Shown piece after piece: positions 56,591 through 64,000 of a stretch of 64,000 bases of DNA. The stretch covers positions 1,745,686 to 1,809,685 of the forward strand of contig NZ_KI912266.1 of the NCBI RefSeq assembly GCF_000235425.2. The letters run 5' to 3'. A program made the translations under genes and the position numbers. Source of the DNA: Pseudofrankia saprophytica. GTDB lineage: Bacteria > Actinomycetota > Actinomycetes > Frankiales > Frankiaceae. The notes beneath the pieces were generated by a model. It searched no databases and was not told where the DNA came from. It saw only the letters and a program-made list of their open reading frames with translations. The first letter of the stretch is position 1; each line of letters opens with the position of its first letter.

Positions 56591-57361
56591 TTAGGCGTCC
56601 CGGCGTTTCGCGAGGCCCACCGCGAGGGCTAGCACGACGGCGGCGACCAGCGCGAAGTAGAGCAGCGATCCCCAGGCGCCGAGCGGCATGTCGCTCGGGG
56701 TGGCGTCGTTGTTCTGACCCACCTGCTGGCCGGCGTACAGGAAGTTGTTGCCGACGGTGAACGGCAGCCACTTCTGGATGGTGTCGCCGACCCGCGGGAT
56801 GGCCGGGAGCAGGTTCTCCGCGACCATCACCCAGATCAGCAGGGCCGTGATCGCGCCGGCGGAGTGCCGGATGAGCAGCCCGACGGAGATCGCGATGACC
56901 GTCGCCACCATGTACACCAGACCTACGCCGATCACGACCCGGTAGTCCTGCGCGCTGTTGAGCGCCAGCGGCGCGTCGGGCCGGATCGCCCTGGACAGCG
57001 CCCAGGCGCCCACGCCGGCCGCCTCGCCGACGAGACCCGCCAGCAGGGCGACGACGGCGGTCTTGGCCAGCAACGCGTCGACACGGCCGGGCACCGCGAG
57101 GAACGTCGCCCTGATCGTCCCGAACCGGTACTCGGTGGTGATCGCGAGGATCGCCATCACCATCATGATCAGGAAGCCGAAGTTGTAGGAGAACTGGGTC
57201 GTGGCCGGCGTCAGGTCCTGGAGATCGCTGTTGCGGATCGTCCCGGCGAGAAGCGCGGTGAACCCGACGGTGATGAAGACCGCGGCACCCATGCACCACC
57301 ACGGCGACCGGGTCGAGAACAGCTTGATCCGTTCGACCTTGAGCAACGTGAGCGTGGTCAT
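56591..57361 (-). CDS. ABC-2 type transporter permease
   Basis: The 256-aa integral membrane protein has about six helices, starting MTTLTLLKVERIKLFSTRSPWW. It shows the ABC-2 pattern with ITTEYRFGTIRATFLAVPGR in the first cytoplasmic loop and AKRRDA at the C-terminus. It pairs with the upstream ATPase by an ATGA overlap. The exported substrate is unknown. Confidence 0.88.
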   Translation of the reverse strand: MTTLTLLKVERIKLFSTRSPWWCMGAAVFITVGFTALLAGTIRNSDLQDLTPATTQFSYNFGFLIMMVMAILAITTEYRFGTIRATFLAVPGRVDALLAKTAVVALLAGLVGEAAGVGAWALSRAIRPDAPLALNSAQDYRVVIGVGLVYMVATVIAISVGLLIRHSAGAITALLIWVMVAENLLPAIPRVGDTIQKWLPFTVGNNFLYAGQQVGQNNDATPSDMPLGAWGSLLYFALVAAVVLALAVGLAKRRDA

Positions 57362-58428
57362 CGCGCGTCCGCCTTCCTCGCGGCCGTCACCGGGGTGCCT
57401 GCCCGTGGGGATGGCTGGGACTCGTCCAGCTGGCCGGGCACGCCGGCGGGCGCGCCCGTCGCCGTCACCGCCGTCGCGCCCACGGAGGCGGGCGTGGAGG
57501 CGTGCGCGGATTCGCCCGTGCGGTACTCGACGTCGCCACCGGTCATCTGGATGAACGCCTGCTCGAGCGAGCCACGCTGGGCGGCGAGCTCGTGCAGGAC
57601 CAGCCCGGCGCGGCCGGCGAGTTCGCCGACGGCGTCGGTGGTCGCGCCGTGCACGACGAGCGCCGCCGGCCCCTCGGCGGTCTCGTCGGCGTCGTCGGTC
57701 TGCAGGCCGCCGGCGGTGATCACCTCGCGGAGCCTGGCGAGCTCGGGGCCGCGCACCCGGACGCTCGAGCCGGACGAGGCGTCGATGAACGCGCTCGTGC
57801 TGGTCTGGGCGATCAGCCGGCCCCGGCCGATCACGACGAGGTCCCGCGCGGTCAGCGCCATCTCGGAGAGCAGATGGCTGGACACGAACACGGTGCGGCC
57901 CTCGTCGGCCAGCCGGTGCATGAACTGCCGGATCCAGAGGATGCCCTCCGGGTCGAGCCCGTTGACGGGCTCGTCGAACAACAGCACCCCGGGGTCGCCG
58001 AGCAGCGCGCCGGCGATGCCGAGCCGCTGCGACATGCCGAGTGAGTAGCCGCCGGCTCGCCTGCCCGCGACGTCGGTCAGCCCGACCAGCGCCAGGACCT
58101 CCTCGACCCGCTTCTCCGGCAGCTTGTTGGAGACCGCGAGCCAACGCAGGTGCGCACGGGCCGAACGGTTCGGGTGCACCCACTTCGCGTCGAGCAGCGC
58201 GCCGACGTGGCGAAGTGGTTCCTTCAGGTCGGTGTAGCGCTTCCCGTCGATGCGGACGGCCCCGGCCGTCGGGCGGTCCAGCCCGAGGATCATCCGCATG
58301 GTGGTCGACTTGCCGGCCCCGTTCGGCCCCAGGAAGCCGGTGACCCGGCCTGGCTGCACGGTGAAGGACAGATCGTTGACGGCAAGCGTGCGACCGTAAC
58401 GTTTGGTGAGCCCGCGCGCCTCGATCAT
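57358..58428 (-). CDS. ABC transporter ATP-binding protein (export type)
   Basis: The 356-aa ATPase of an ABC-2 export pair has Walker A GPNGAGKST, a signature region YSLGMSQRLGIAGALLGDPGVLLFDEPVNGLDPEG and the switch His in VFVSSHLLSEM. A DUF4162-like C-terminal domain (about 225-310) is followed by a Pro/Ala/Thr-rich tail of 50 residues. ATG 58428 and GTG 58431 are both possible. The AAAGTGATATCACTTT palindrome lies 58 bp upstream. The pair resembles drug or lantibiotic-immunity exporters; the substrate is not known. Confidence 0.88.
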   Translation of the reverse strand: MIEARGLTKRYGRTLAVNDLSFTVQPGRVTGFLGPNGAGKSTTMRMILGLDRPTAGAVRIDGKRYTDLKEPLRHVGALLDAKWVHPNRSARAHLRWLAVSNKLPEKRVEEVLALVGLTDVAGRRAGGYSLGMSQRLGIAGALLGDPGVLLFDEPVNGLDPEGILWIRQFMHRLADEGRTVFVSSHLLSEMALTARDLVVIGRGRLIAQTSTSAFIDASSGSSVRVRGPELARLREVITAGGLQTDDADETAEGPAALVVHGATTDAVGELAGRAGLVLHELAAQRGSLEQAFIQMTGGDVEYRTGESAHASTPASVGATAVTATGAPAGVPGQLDESQPSPRAGTPVTAARKADAR

Positions 58429-58485
58429 CACTCTCCCTCTGTTGGTGTGACCTCTGGTGGCGTGACCTTGCGGTCGATGTCTATC

Positions 58486-58501
58486 AAAGTGATATCACTT
58501 T
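58486..58501. promoter_or_regulatory. Perfect 16-bp palindrome upstream of the ABC-2 operon
   Basis: AAAGTGATATCACTTT is a perfect palindrome (8-bp arms, no spacer) and stands out as AT-rich in GC-rich surroundings. It lies 58 bp before the ATPase start. It should be an operator for a dimeric repressor; no regulator gene is adjacent. Confidence 0.7.
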
Positions 58502-59196
58502 TTGCGCGAGTCGAGAATGGGCAATCTCGCGGGGGTGGTCGGCTGGCGGGCGGCGGTGCGCGCGGCGGGCTTCGAAGCGGCGGGCTCGAAGACGTCGGTG
58601 CACCGGCGGTCACCACCGGCGGCGCACCGGGCGGGCGACCCGACAGGCCTATCGCCGGACGCCCGCCGTTCGGCGCCGAACCGTGGTGCTGGCCCCGCCG
58701 CGGCCGTTCGGTCCGGGCCGATCGATTACGGTGGCCACAGTCAACCGGTCGGACAAGCGTCCCACCATGCGGCTAACCCTACGAACCGCGACCCAGCCGA
58801 CCCCCGGGCACGTTGGAGACGGCCGTACGTTTACCGCGCCACCAGCGGCTCATCGCGATATCAGCCCTGACAGGCACCAGGCCTGACATTTGTCGGACGT
58901 CGTCGCCAAGATGAGGCCGACGTCCGGCTCGTGGCCTGGGTGCCGCGTCGCCCTGGCATTGACCATGCAACTATTCGGCTAGACAGATCGGTGGGGAAGG
59001 TGTCATCCAGTAACGTGTCGCGCCCGGTCATCCGGGTCGAGACCGCGCTCACGCCGAGCGTCGGCCCTCTGGGCACCGGCATCAACGTCCAGGCGCCGTC
59101 GCCTGTCCGTCCTCCAGGCCGGGCCCCCGCGCTCGGCCCGCGGGACGGCGCCAGCCCGGGCGGATCGGTGGGGGAGGGCGTGACCGTCTGGACGGC
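58502..59196. other. Gene-free stretch, about 700 bp
   Basis: None of the open frames on either strand resembles a protein. Around 58860-58980 the composition is less GC-rich, as in promoter regions. I see no repeat or hairpin of note here. Confidence 0.45.
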
Positions 59197-59775
59197 GTGC
59201 GACAGGATGGCCCGGTGCCTGCCCGTCGGTCCCCTTCGTCCGCCTCCGTGGCGTCCTCGCCACCGTTCGCGCGCTCACCTGCCCAGCCAGCCCAGGCCGG
59301 CCGCGAGCCGTCGACCAGGACGGCTTCCGTGACCACCGGCCAGTCCACGCCGGAGCTGCCGGCGGATCTGCCGGTTGACCTCCCGGCAGGCCTGCCAGCG
59401 GGCCTACCGGCAGACCTGCCGGCAGACCTGCCAGATCGGCTTCGCCAATCCGGCAGGGACCCCGGGCTTCGCCAGCCCGGTAGGGAGTCCGGGCGTCGCC
59501 GGTCCGGCAGGATCTCCGTCCGCGTGACCGGTGTTCAGCAGACGCTGCCCGTCCCGCTGCGCACCCTCGGACAGCCCGGGCGGAACAAGCACACCCCGGT
59601 GACGGCCAGCTGCGGCGGCTGCGACCTGCGGTGGACGGAGGAGGACGCGACCCACTGCCGGGGTTGTCATGGCCACTGGTCGGGTGTCGTCGGTTTCGAC
59701 GAGCACCTGCCGGGATGCCCGACGTACGTCCCCATCGCGCCGCCGGTCCGGAGCCGCGCCCGCAAGGCATCCTGA
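59197..59775 (+). CDS. FDXHR-type zinc-ribbon protein with Leu-Pro repeats
   Basis: The 192-aa product ends in a likely zinc-binding module: CGGCDLRWTEEDATHCRGCH then FDEHLPGC. This matches the FDXHR family (CxxC...W...HCxxCH...FDxH...C) found in actinobacteria and phages. The middle (residues 50-85) is a run of LPADLP/LPAGLP repeats, and the rest is Arg/Ser-rich. The start is uncertain: GTG 59197 is arbitrary, and the true start may lie near 59329 (GTG) just before the repeats. Part of the repeat DNA recurs on the opposite strand gene (60298-60327). The function is unknown. Confidence 0.55.
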   Translation: MRQDGPVPARRSPSSASVASSPPFARSPAQPAQAGREPSTRTASVTTGQSTPELPADLPVDLPAGLPAGLPADLPADLPDRLRQSGRDPGLRQPGRESGRRRSGRISVRVTGVQQTLPVPLRTLGQPGRNKHTPVTASCGGCDLRWTEEDATHCRGCHGHWSGVVGFDEHLPGCPTYVPIAPPVRSRARKAS

Positions 59776-59950
59776 GCCCGCGAGACGGCTCGTAGCTGAG
59801 GCGATCCCTCGGCTGGCCCGTGCGGCGGCCCTCCTCGGACGCCTTCCGGGTGCGCTCGTCCTCGGCGTGCGCCCGCCTTCGGCGTGAGCCGGTCTTCGGC
59901 GCAGGCCCGTCGTGCTTCTACGTACGTTCTCGTAGCAGCGTCCGCGTCCG

Positions 59951-62083
59951 TCAACGCGGGGGGCGGTTCGGCACCAGTCGGAGGGGCTTGGTGGGCGCGC
60001 CGGGGTCGTCGCCGCGGCGCCGGGCGGCGGCCACGCAACCCGGCGCGGTCGCCCGGAACCACCACGGAGGTGGCGGGAAACTCAGCGCCGGCTCGTCCGG
60101 GGGCGGCTGGGTCTCGACACTGCCCGGCCCGCCCGCCTTGTCGTCGCCGTGCGCGGTCGCGTCGGCGCCGCCGGGCTCGGCCTGTCGGGGTGCGCCAGGC
60201 AGCCGTTCCACACTGAGACCGTCGCTCCTGGCCCCGTACGCCTGGCCGTCCCGCGGACCGTCCGCCGAGCCGGCGACGCGATCCTGGGCCTCCCAGTAGA
60301 CCTGCCGGCAGACCTCCCAGATCGGCTCGGCCGATCCGGCGGGAGCCCCGGGCTCGACCAGTCCGGCGGGGATCGCGGGCTCCGCCGGTTCGGACGGCAA
60401 GCCACCCGTCGTCGATCCGGCTAGCAGCCAGGAAGCCTCGGCGCCGGGAAGGACGCGGCTGTCGAGAGACTCCACCCGGATGGGCCCGGAAGGGTCGGCC
60501 GCCGCCGTGGTGAAGGATTCCCCCGCCAGGCCGGCGCCTTCTGCCTGGGCTTCGTCGACGGGCGAGGCCGGCGCGATGCTCGGGGGCGCCGTGAGGCTGC
60601 CGGCCGGCACCAGGATCGCGACCAGCTCCCCGGAGTCCGGTGCGCTGAGCCGGCCAGGCCCGGGCGCCCCGCCGGCCGTCGGTGCCTCCCCAGGCGGCGG
60701 TCCGTCCAGCGGGGCGGTGCCCGCCTGGGCCGCCCTGGCCATCGCCGCCGCCAGGGCGGAGGAGGCGAACGAGCCTTCCCCCACCTGGGCGACGTCCAAC
60801 GCCCCAGACAGGGGCTCGACCACCTGGATGGGCTCGGTGACCTGGATGGGCTCGACCACCTGGACGGGAACGGCGTCGGGCGGCGCCGCGGCGAGCACGT
60901 CGTCGATGGCGGGCCCGGCCTCGGGAGCGACGTCGCCCGACTCGTCGTCGGCCGGCTCGGGAAGCTCGACGTCATCGGCCAGGCCGCCGCGCGAAAGGCC
61001 GACGTACGTCAGCTCCTCGTAGGTCAGGTCCTCGCACGTCGGGCGGGGTTGGGTCCCGCCGGCCGGCAGGCCGGAGCCGTCGGGAACGGTAGAACCGTCC
61101 GGACGGCCGCCCCGGCCAGGGCGCTGCGCACCCTGGCCATCCTCGGTGAGCGGGATACGCATCAACATGGTCGTCCTCCTGGCCGCCGCCGTCGCTCCGC
61201 GGATCGTCCGGGCCCTCCTGGTCGCCGCGGCGGCCGATGGCCACGCGATGACGTCGCCGCCCCGAACCCGGGGATGAATGAGGCCGCCGACCGCGGCGAC
61301 GGCGATGAACATCAACACGATGGTCGACCCGGCGGCGGTGACCAGGCCGAGGGCGAACGGGTCCACTCCCGGGGACCACACGTGATCCCGGCCCGGGCTG
61401 ACCCGGACCGCCGCGAGCGCCGTGTAGTACCCGCCGCGGGTGGCGGCGCCCAGCAGGAGCGCCGCCACCAGGGCCTGGCGCCACCGGTCGCCGAGGCGGA
61501 ACGCCACCCAGCACAGGACGGTCGCGGTGCCCACGTTCATCACGACGGACAGCGCGGCGAGCAGGACGTCGTATCCGACCGCATGCGCGGCCCGCATCGC
61601 GGCGATGGTCAGGAAGGTGGCCGTCGACCAGCCGGCGCCGCTGAGTGCGCCACCGACGAGCAGCCGCCGGGCGCTCGTCGGGTCGGCGGCGGCGATCGTG
61701 AGTCCGACGCCCGTCGCCACCGGGACGATCAGCGCGCTGAGCAGCGTCATCCGTAGGTCGAACGACGTGGCGCCGCTGTACTCGCAGGACACGCCACCGG
61801 CCAGTTGCGTCGACCAGACGGCCATGCCCACGGCGACGGCCGCGGCGCAGGTCCAGCCGGCGCCGCGGACGCCGACGGCGGGACCGGCGGGACCGGCGAG
61901 ACCGGCCCGCGGCGCGGCCCTGATGCGGGCCGCGCAGGCGAGCGCCGCGAGCGCGGCGAAGGTCGCGAGCAGGCAGGACACCGCGATGCTCGGTCCACAG
62001 GACGAGGAGAGCTGATCCGCCGCCGCCGGCCCCGGGCGCAGCGATGCCAGGCGCGATAGTGGGACCGCGGTGGCAGTGATCAT
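59951..62083 (-). CDS. MHYT-like membrane protein with degenerate motifs and long cytoplasmic tail
   Basis: The 710-aa protein has about seven membrane helices in residues 30-290, arranged like the MHYT sensor domain. The three Met-His-Tyr-Thr metal motifs are altered: WSTQLAGGV (residue 90), GWSTATFLTIAAMR (151) and GGYYTALAAVRV (217). The C-terminal 420 residues are disordered, Pro/Ala/Glu-rich, with VVEPIQVTEPIQVVEP repeats. ATG 62083 follows GAGGAACC. No enzyme output domain is present. Assignment to MHYT rests on topology and motif spacing. Confidence 0.6.
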   Translation of the reverse strand: MITATAVPLSRLASLRPGPAAADQLSSSCGPSIAVSCLLATFAALAALACAARIRAAPRAGLAGPAGPAVGVRGAGWTCAAAVAVGMAVWSTQLAGGVSCEYSGATSFDLRMTLLSALIVPVATGVGLTIAAADPTSARRLLVGGALSGAGWSTATFLTIAAMRAAHAVGYDVLLAALSVVMNVGTATVLCWVAFRLGDRWRQALVAALLLGAATRGGYYTALAAVRVSPGRDHVWSPGVDPFALGLVTAAGSTIVLMFIAVAAVGGLIHPRVRGGDVIAWPSAAAATRRARTIRGATAAARRTTMLMRIPLTEDGQGAQRPGRGGRPDGSTVPDGSGLPAGGTQPRPTCEDLTYEELTYVGLSRGGLADDVELPEPADDESGDVAPEAGPAIDDVLAAAPPDAVPVQVVEPIQVTEPIQVVEPLSGALDVAQVGEGSFASSALAAAMARAAQAGTAPLDGPPPGEAPTAGGAPGPGRLSAPDSGELVAILVPAGSLTAPPSIAPASPVDEAQAEGAGLAGESFTTAAADPSGPIRVESLDSRVLPGAEASWLLAGSTTGGLPSEPAEPAIPAGLVEPGAPAGSAEPIWEVCRQVYWEAQDRVAGSADGPRDGQAYGARSDGLSVERLPGAPRQAEPGGADATAHGDDKAGGPGSVETQPPPDEPALSFPPPPWWFRATAPGCVAAARRRGDDPGAPTKPLRLVPNRPPR

Positions 62084-62495
62084 GTTGGTTCCTCGCCGTG
62101 TGACGTCGTTGTCACTGTGTGTCCTATCCTGACTTTGGCGCGTCGCGGTCTGGAAGACCACCAGAAGGCACGGACTGGGTCGACCCTGGGTAGTCCGGGC
62201 GCCAACCGTTGTGTCGACGGCGCATCGTGCCTGGTAGAGCGGGTGATTCCCGGCTCCGACAGGCTGGACCACCGCCGAGAGGGGCGCGGCTCGGGCGAGT
62301 GGGGCTGCCTATCCCAATTCGGTCAACGGACCGGTCGGAGGCCCGTCTACCTGCTACTTTCCGTCGCTGGGCATGACCGTCGGCGCGGCGGAAGCCGAGC
62401 CCCGTGTCGTCCCGCGAAGCCCTGCGGCAACTGCCAGGTGGGACGCGGCAGCGGCACGACGGTGGCATGCGACGACGGGGAGAGGAGGCACGGGC
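62084..62495. other. Divergent intergenic region, 412 bp
   Basis: No gene is seen. It must hold the promoters of the divergent MHYT-like gene and the amidotransferase-like gene. The rightward start is fixed by AGAGGAGG at 62481-62488. Confidence 0.45.
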
Positions 62496-63419
62496 GTGAC
62501 CCTGTGCTGCGGCCTGCTACGGCTGGACGGAGCCGATGTCCGCCGCTCCACCCTCACCTCCATGCTGGCGTCCTCCTCGCTGGGGCTGCCGGCGGCGCGC
62601 GGCGTACATCTGGACGGCCCGTTCGGCGTCATCGCGGCCGCCGGCGTGGCGGATGACCCCACGCCCCCGATCGCGGTCGACGACCACGGGCTCACGGTCG
62701 TCGTGGTGACGGCCGCCCGCCCCGTCCACGTGCGCCTCGCCGCGCACGCGGGCCGGTACGCGTCGTCGGACGCCGGCTGGGGCGGCATTGGGCCTGACGG
62801 CGGTCGGCTTGGCGGGGGTGACGGGGGTGGGCCTGACCGCGGTGGGCTCGACCGCGGTGGGCTGGATGCCGGCGAGCCGGACGTCGGTGAGCCGGACGCC
62901 GATGGGCGTGCCGGCGGCGCGGTCGCCTGCCGGGTGGCCGCCGCCTACCGGTCCGTCGGCGAGCGCTGCCTGCGCGGGCTCGCCCCGGACAAGCTCGTCA
63001 TCGTCTGGGACTCGGCGGTCCGCCGCCTTCTGGTCGCGCGCACCGGCAGACTCGCCGCGGACCTGCTGACCTGGTCGGACGGCCGGCACATCGCGTTCGG
63101 CACCGAGCCGGGCCAGCTTCTCGCCGCGTTCCGTGCGCCGCTGCTCGGTCTCTTGCCCGGTCAGGTGCCCGGCCCGTCGGACGCCGTCGCCCGCCTCCGG
63201 CCGCGGCGGGTGGGCGGCGCCGAGCCAGATGCCGCCGGCCCGGAGCTCGCTGCCCCCACACAGCCGCGCAGGCTCGGGCGGGTGCGTCAGCTCGCCCCGG
63301 GCGACCTCGTCTCGATCTCGGTCGCCGTCGCCCGACGTGGGCCGGGAGGCGCCGGCCTGCGGCTCGTCCCACGTCCAGCGGAGCCCGAGTCCGCGCCCGG
63401 CACCGTCCAGGGCGAGTGA
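62496..63419 (+). CDS. Orphan asparagine-synthase-type amidotransferase-like domain
   Basis: The 307-aa protein begins MTLCCGLLRLDG and resembles only the N-terminal half of asparagine synthase-like enzymes. It has GPFGVIAAAG, DKLVIVWDSAVRRLLVARTG and IAFGTEPGQLLAAF (compare family W-D ... R-LL-A-R-D ... FASE-K-LL). The PP-loop synthetase half is absent. Cys is at residues 4-5, not directly after Met as in active amidotransferases, so activity is doubtful. A Gly/Asp repeat insert occupies residues about 100-145. AGGAGG seven bases before GTG 62496 fixes the start. The partner is unknown. Confidence 0.6.
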   Translation: MTLCCGLLRLDGADVRRSTLTSMLASSSLGLPAARGVHLDGPFGVIAAAGVADDPTPPIAVDDHGLTVVVVTAARPVHVRLAAHAGRYASSDAGWGGIGPDGGRLGGGDGGGPDRGGLDRGGLDAGEPDVGEPDADGRAGGAVACRVAAAYRSVGERCLRGLAPDKLVIVWDSAVRRLLVARTGRLAADLLTWSDGRHIAFGTEPGQLLAAFRAPLLGLLPGQVPGPSDAVARLRPRRVGGAEPDAAGPELAAPTQPRRLGRVRQLAPGDLVSISVAVARRGPGGAGLRLVPRPAEPESAPGTVQGE

Positions 63420-63486
63420 TCCGTGCCCGGGCCGATCTCCTGGTCGTCAGGCCGGAGGGTCGGTCGTCAGGCTCGAGGGCCGGTCG

Positions 63487-63915
63487 TCAGGCCCGAGGGG
63501 CGGGGCTGGTGTCCGCCGCCAGGCGGGCGCGCACCTCACGGGTCACCGAGCGCTCGGCGATGAACGAGACGAAGGGGATCGTGCCGGCGAGCATGACCAG
63601 GACGGTGCGCCGGAACGGCAGGCGCGTCTTGGTCGCCAGATCGAAGGTCACGAGCAGGTAGACGATGTACAGCACCCCGTGGATGGGGCCGATCGTCTGG
63701 ACGAGCTGCGGCGTGTCGGCGGCGTACTTCAGCGGCACCGCGACGAGCACCAGCGTGACGAGCACCACGCCGACGATGTAGGCGAGCGCCCGATAGCGGG
63801 TGAGCGCCTTCGCGATGGCGGCGGGCGCGGGCGCGGGCCTGGCCGGCGCCGCGGGGGCCGGGCTGGGCGAGGAGGCCGCGGCGGCGGTGGCCTGGTCCTG
63901 GCTGGGTGCGGTCAT
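63487..63915 (-). CDS. DUF3817 membrane protein
   Basis: The 142-aa membrane protein has a Pro/Ala-rich N-terminus (residues 1-35) and three helices. The family pattern is clear: RYRALAYIVGVVLVTLVLV, IGPIHGVLYIVYLLVTFDLATK and TVLVMLAGTIPFVSFIAERSVTREV. The domain is common in actinobacteria, with no known function. It is convergent with the amidotransferase-like gene. Confidence 0.85.
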   Translation of the reverse strand: MTAPSQDQATAAAASSPSPAPAAPARPAPAPAAIAKALTRYRALAYIVGVVLVTLVLVAVPLKYAADTPQLVQTIGPIHGVLYIVYLLVTFDLATKTRLPFRRTVLVMLAGTIPFVSFIAERSVTREVRARLAADTSPAPRA

Positions 63916-64000
63916 CCGTGGTCTCCGGGCGTCATCGTCGTGGCCGTCGGGACGGGCGGCGGGGCAGTGGGCGGGAGTGAAGGGCGGGAGCTGAGGGCGG

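Overview
This is about 64 kb of very GC-rich DNA from a filamentous, Frankia-like (Frankiaceae) actinobacterium. The clues are frequent GTG starts, tRNA genes without an encoded CCA, HspR/HAIR-type sites at dnaK, and SARP, LAL-type LuxR, FG-GAP, FDXHR and SCO6045-like families. The genus is an inference from gene content and style; no species is claimed.

Layout. 1-4 kb: dnaK-grpE-dnaJ chaperone operon (minus strand, dnaJ cut by the window edge) with two HAIR-like operators. 4-8.5 kb: NERD membrane protein and a large Fe-S oxidoreductase. 8.6-13 kb: an SsuABC/TauABC-like uptake operon, an IclR regulator and several long inverted repeats. 13-18 kb: GH65 phosphorylase with beta-phosphoglucomutase, dCTP deaminase and a lipoprotein. 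18-24 kb: LAL LuxR regulator, two small proteins, a secreted FG-GAP repeat protein and an SDR. 24-29 kb: amidohydrolase, then an unknown 428-aa gene paired with a DUF692/MNIO enzyme. 29.2 kb: tRNA-Gly. 30-36 kb: assimilatory nitrate and nitrite reductases (nirD, nirB, nasA, minus strand).

37-44.5 kb: a complete lasso-peptide gene cluster on the minus strand. From upstream to downstream it holds a SARP regulator, a 61-aa precursor, an intrinsic terminator, the cyclase, the RRE protein B1, the leader peptidase B2 and an ABC exporter. The predicted core has a canonical Gly1...Asp8 ring, but it is about 40 residues long and ends in an unusual Gly-rich tail (GGGGGGGVIIIGGGGGGW). The exporter carries a collagen-like Gly-Pro-Pro N-terminal extension. 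This is the most interesting system in the window.

44.8-50.7 kb: class II glutamine amidotransferase, a duplicated-domain secreted protein, tRNA-Ser followed by decayed sequence, a hypothetical gene, a Nudix hydrolase and a methyltransferase. 51-52.8 kb: an AbiE-like (type IV toxin-antitoxin) pair behind a 36-bp palindrome. 52.9-56 kb: a GntR regulator divergent from an isolated, divergent trpB-trpA pair, with TCTAG repeats between them. 56.6-58.5 kb: an ABC-2 exporter under an AAAGTGAT/ATCACTTT palindrome. 59-64 kb: FDXHR zinc-ribbon protein, a MHYT-like membrane protein that has lost its metal motifs, an orphan asparagine-synthase-type amidotransferase domain and a DUF3817 membrane protein.
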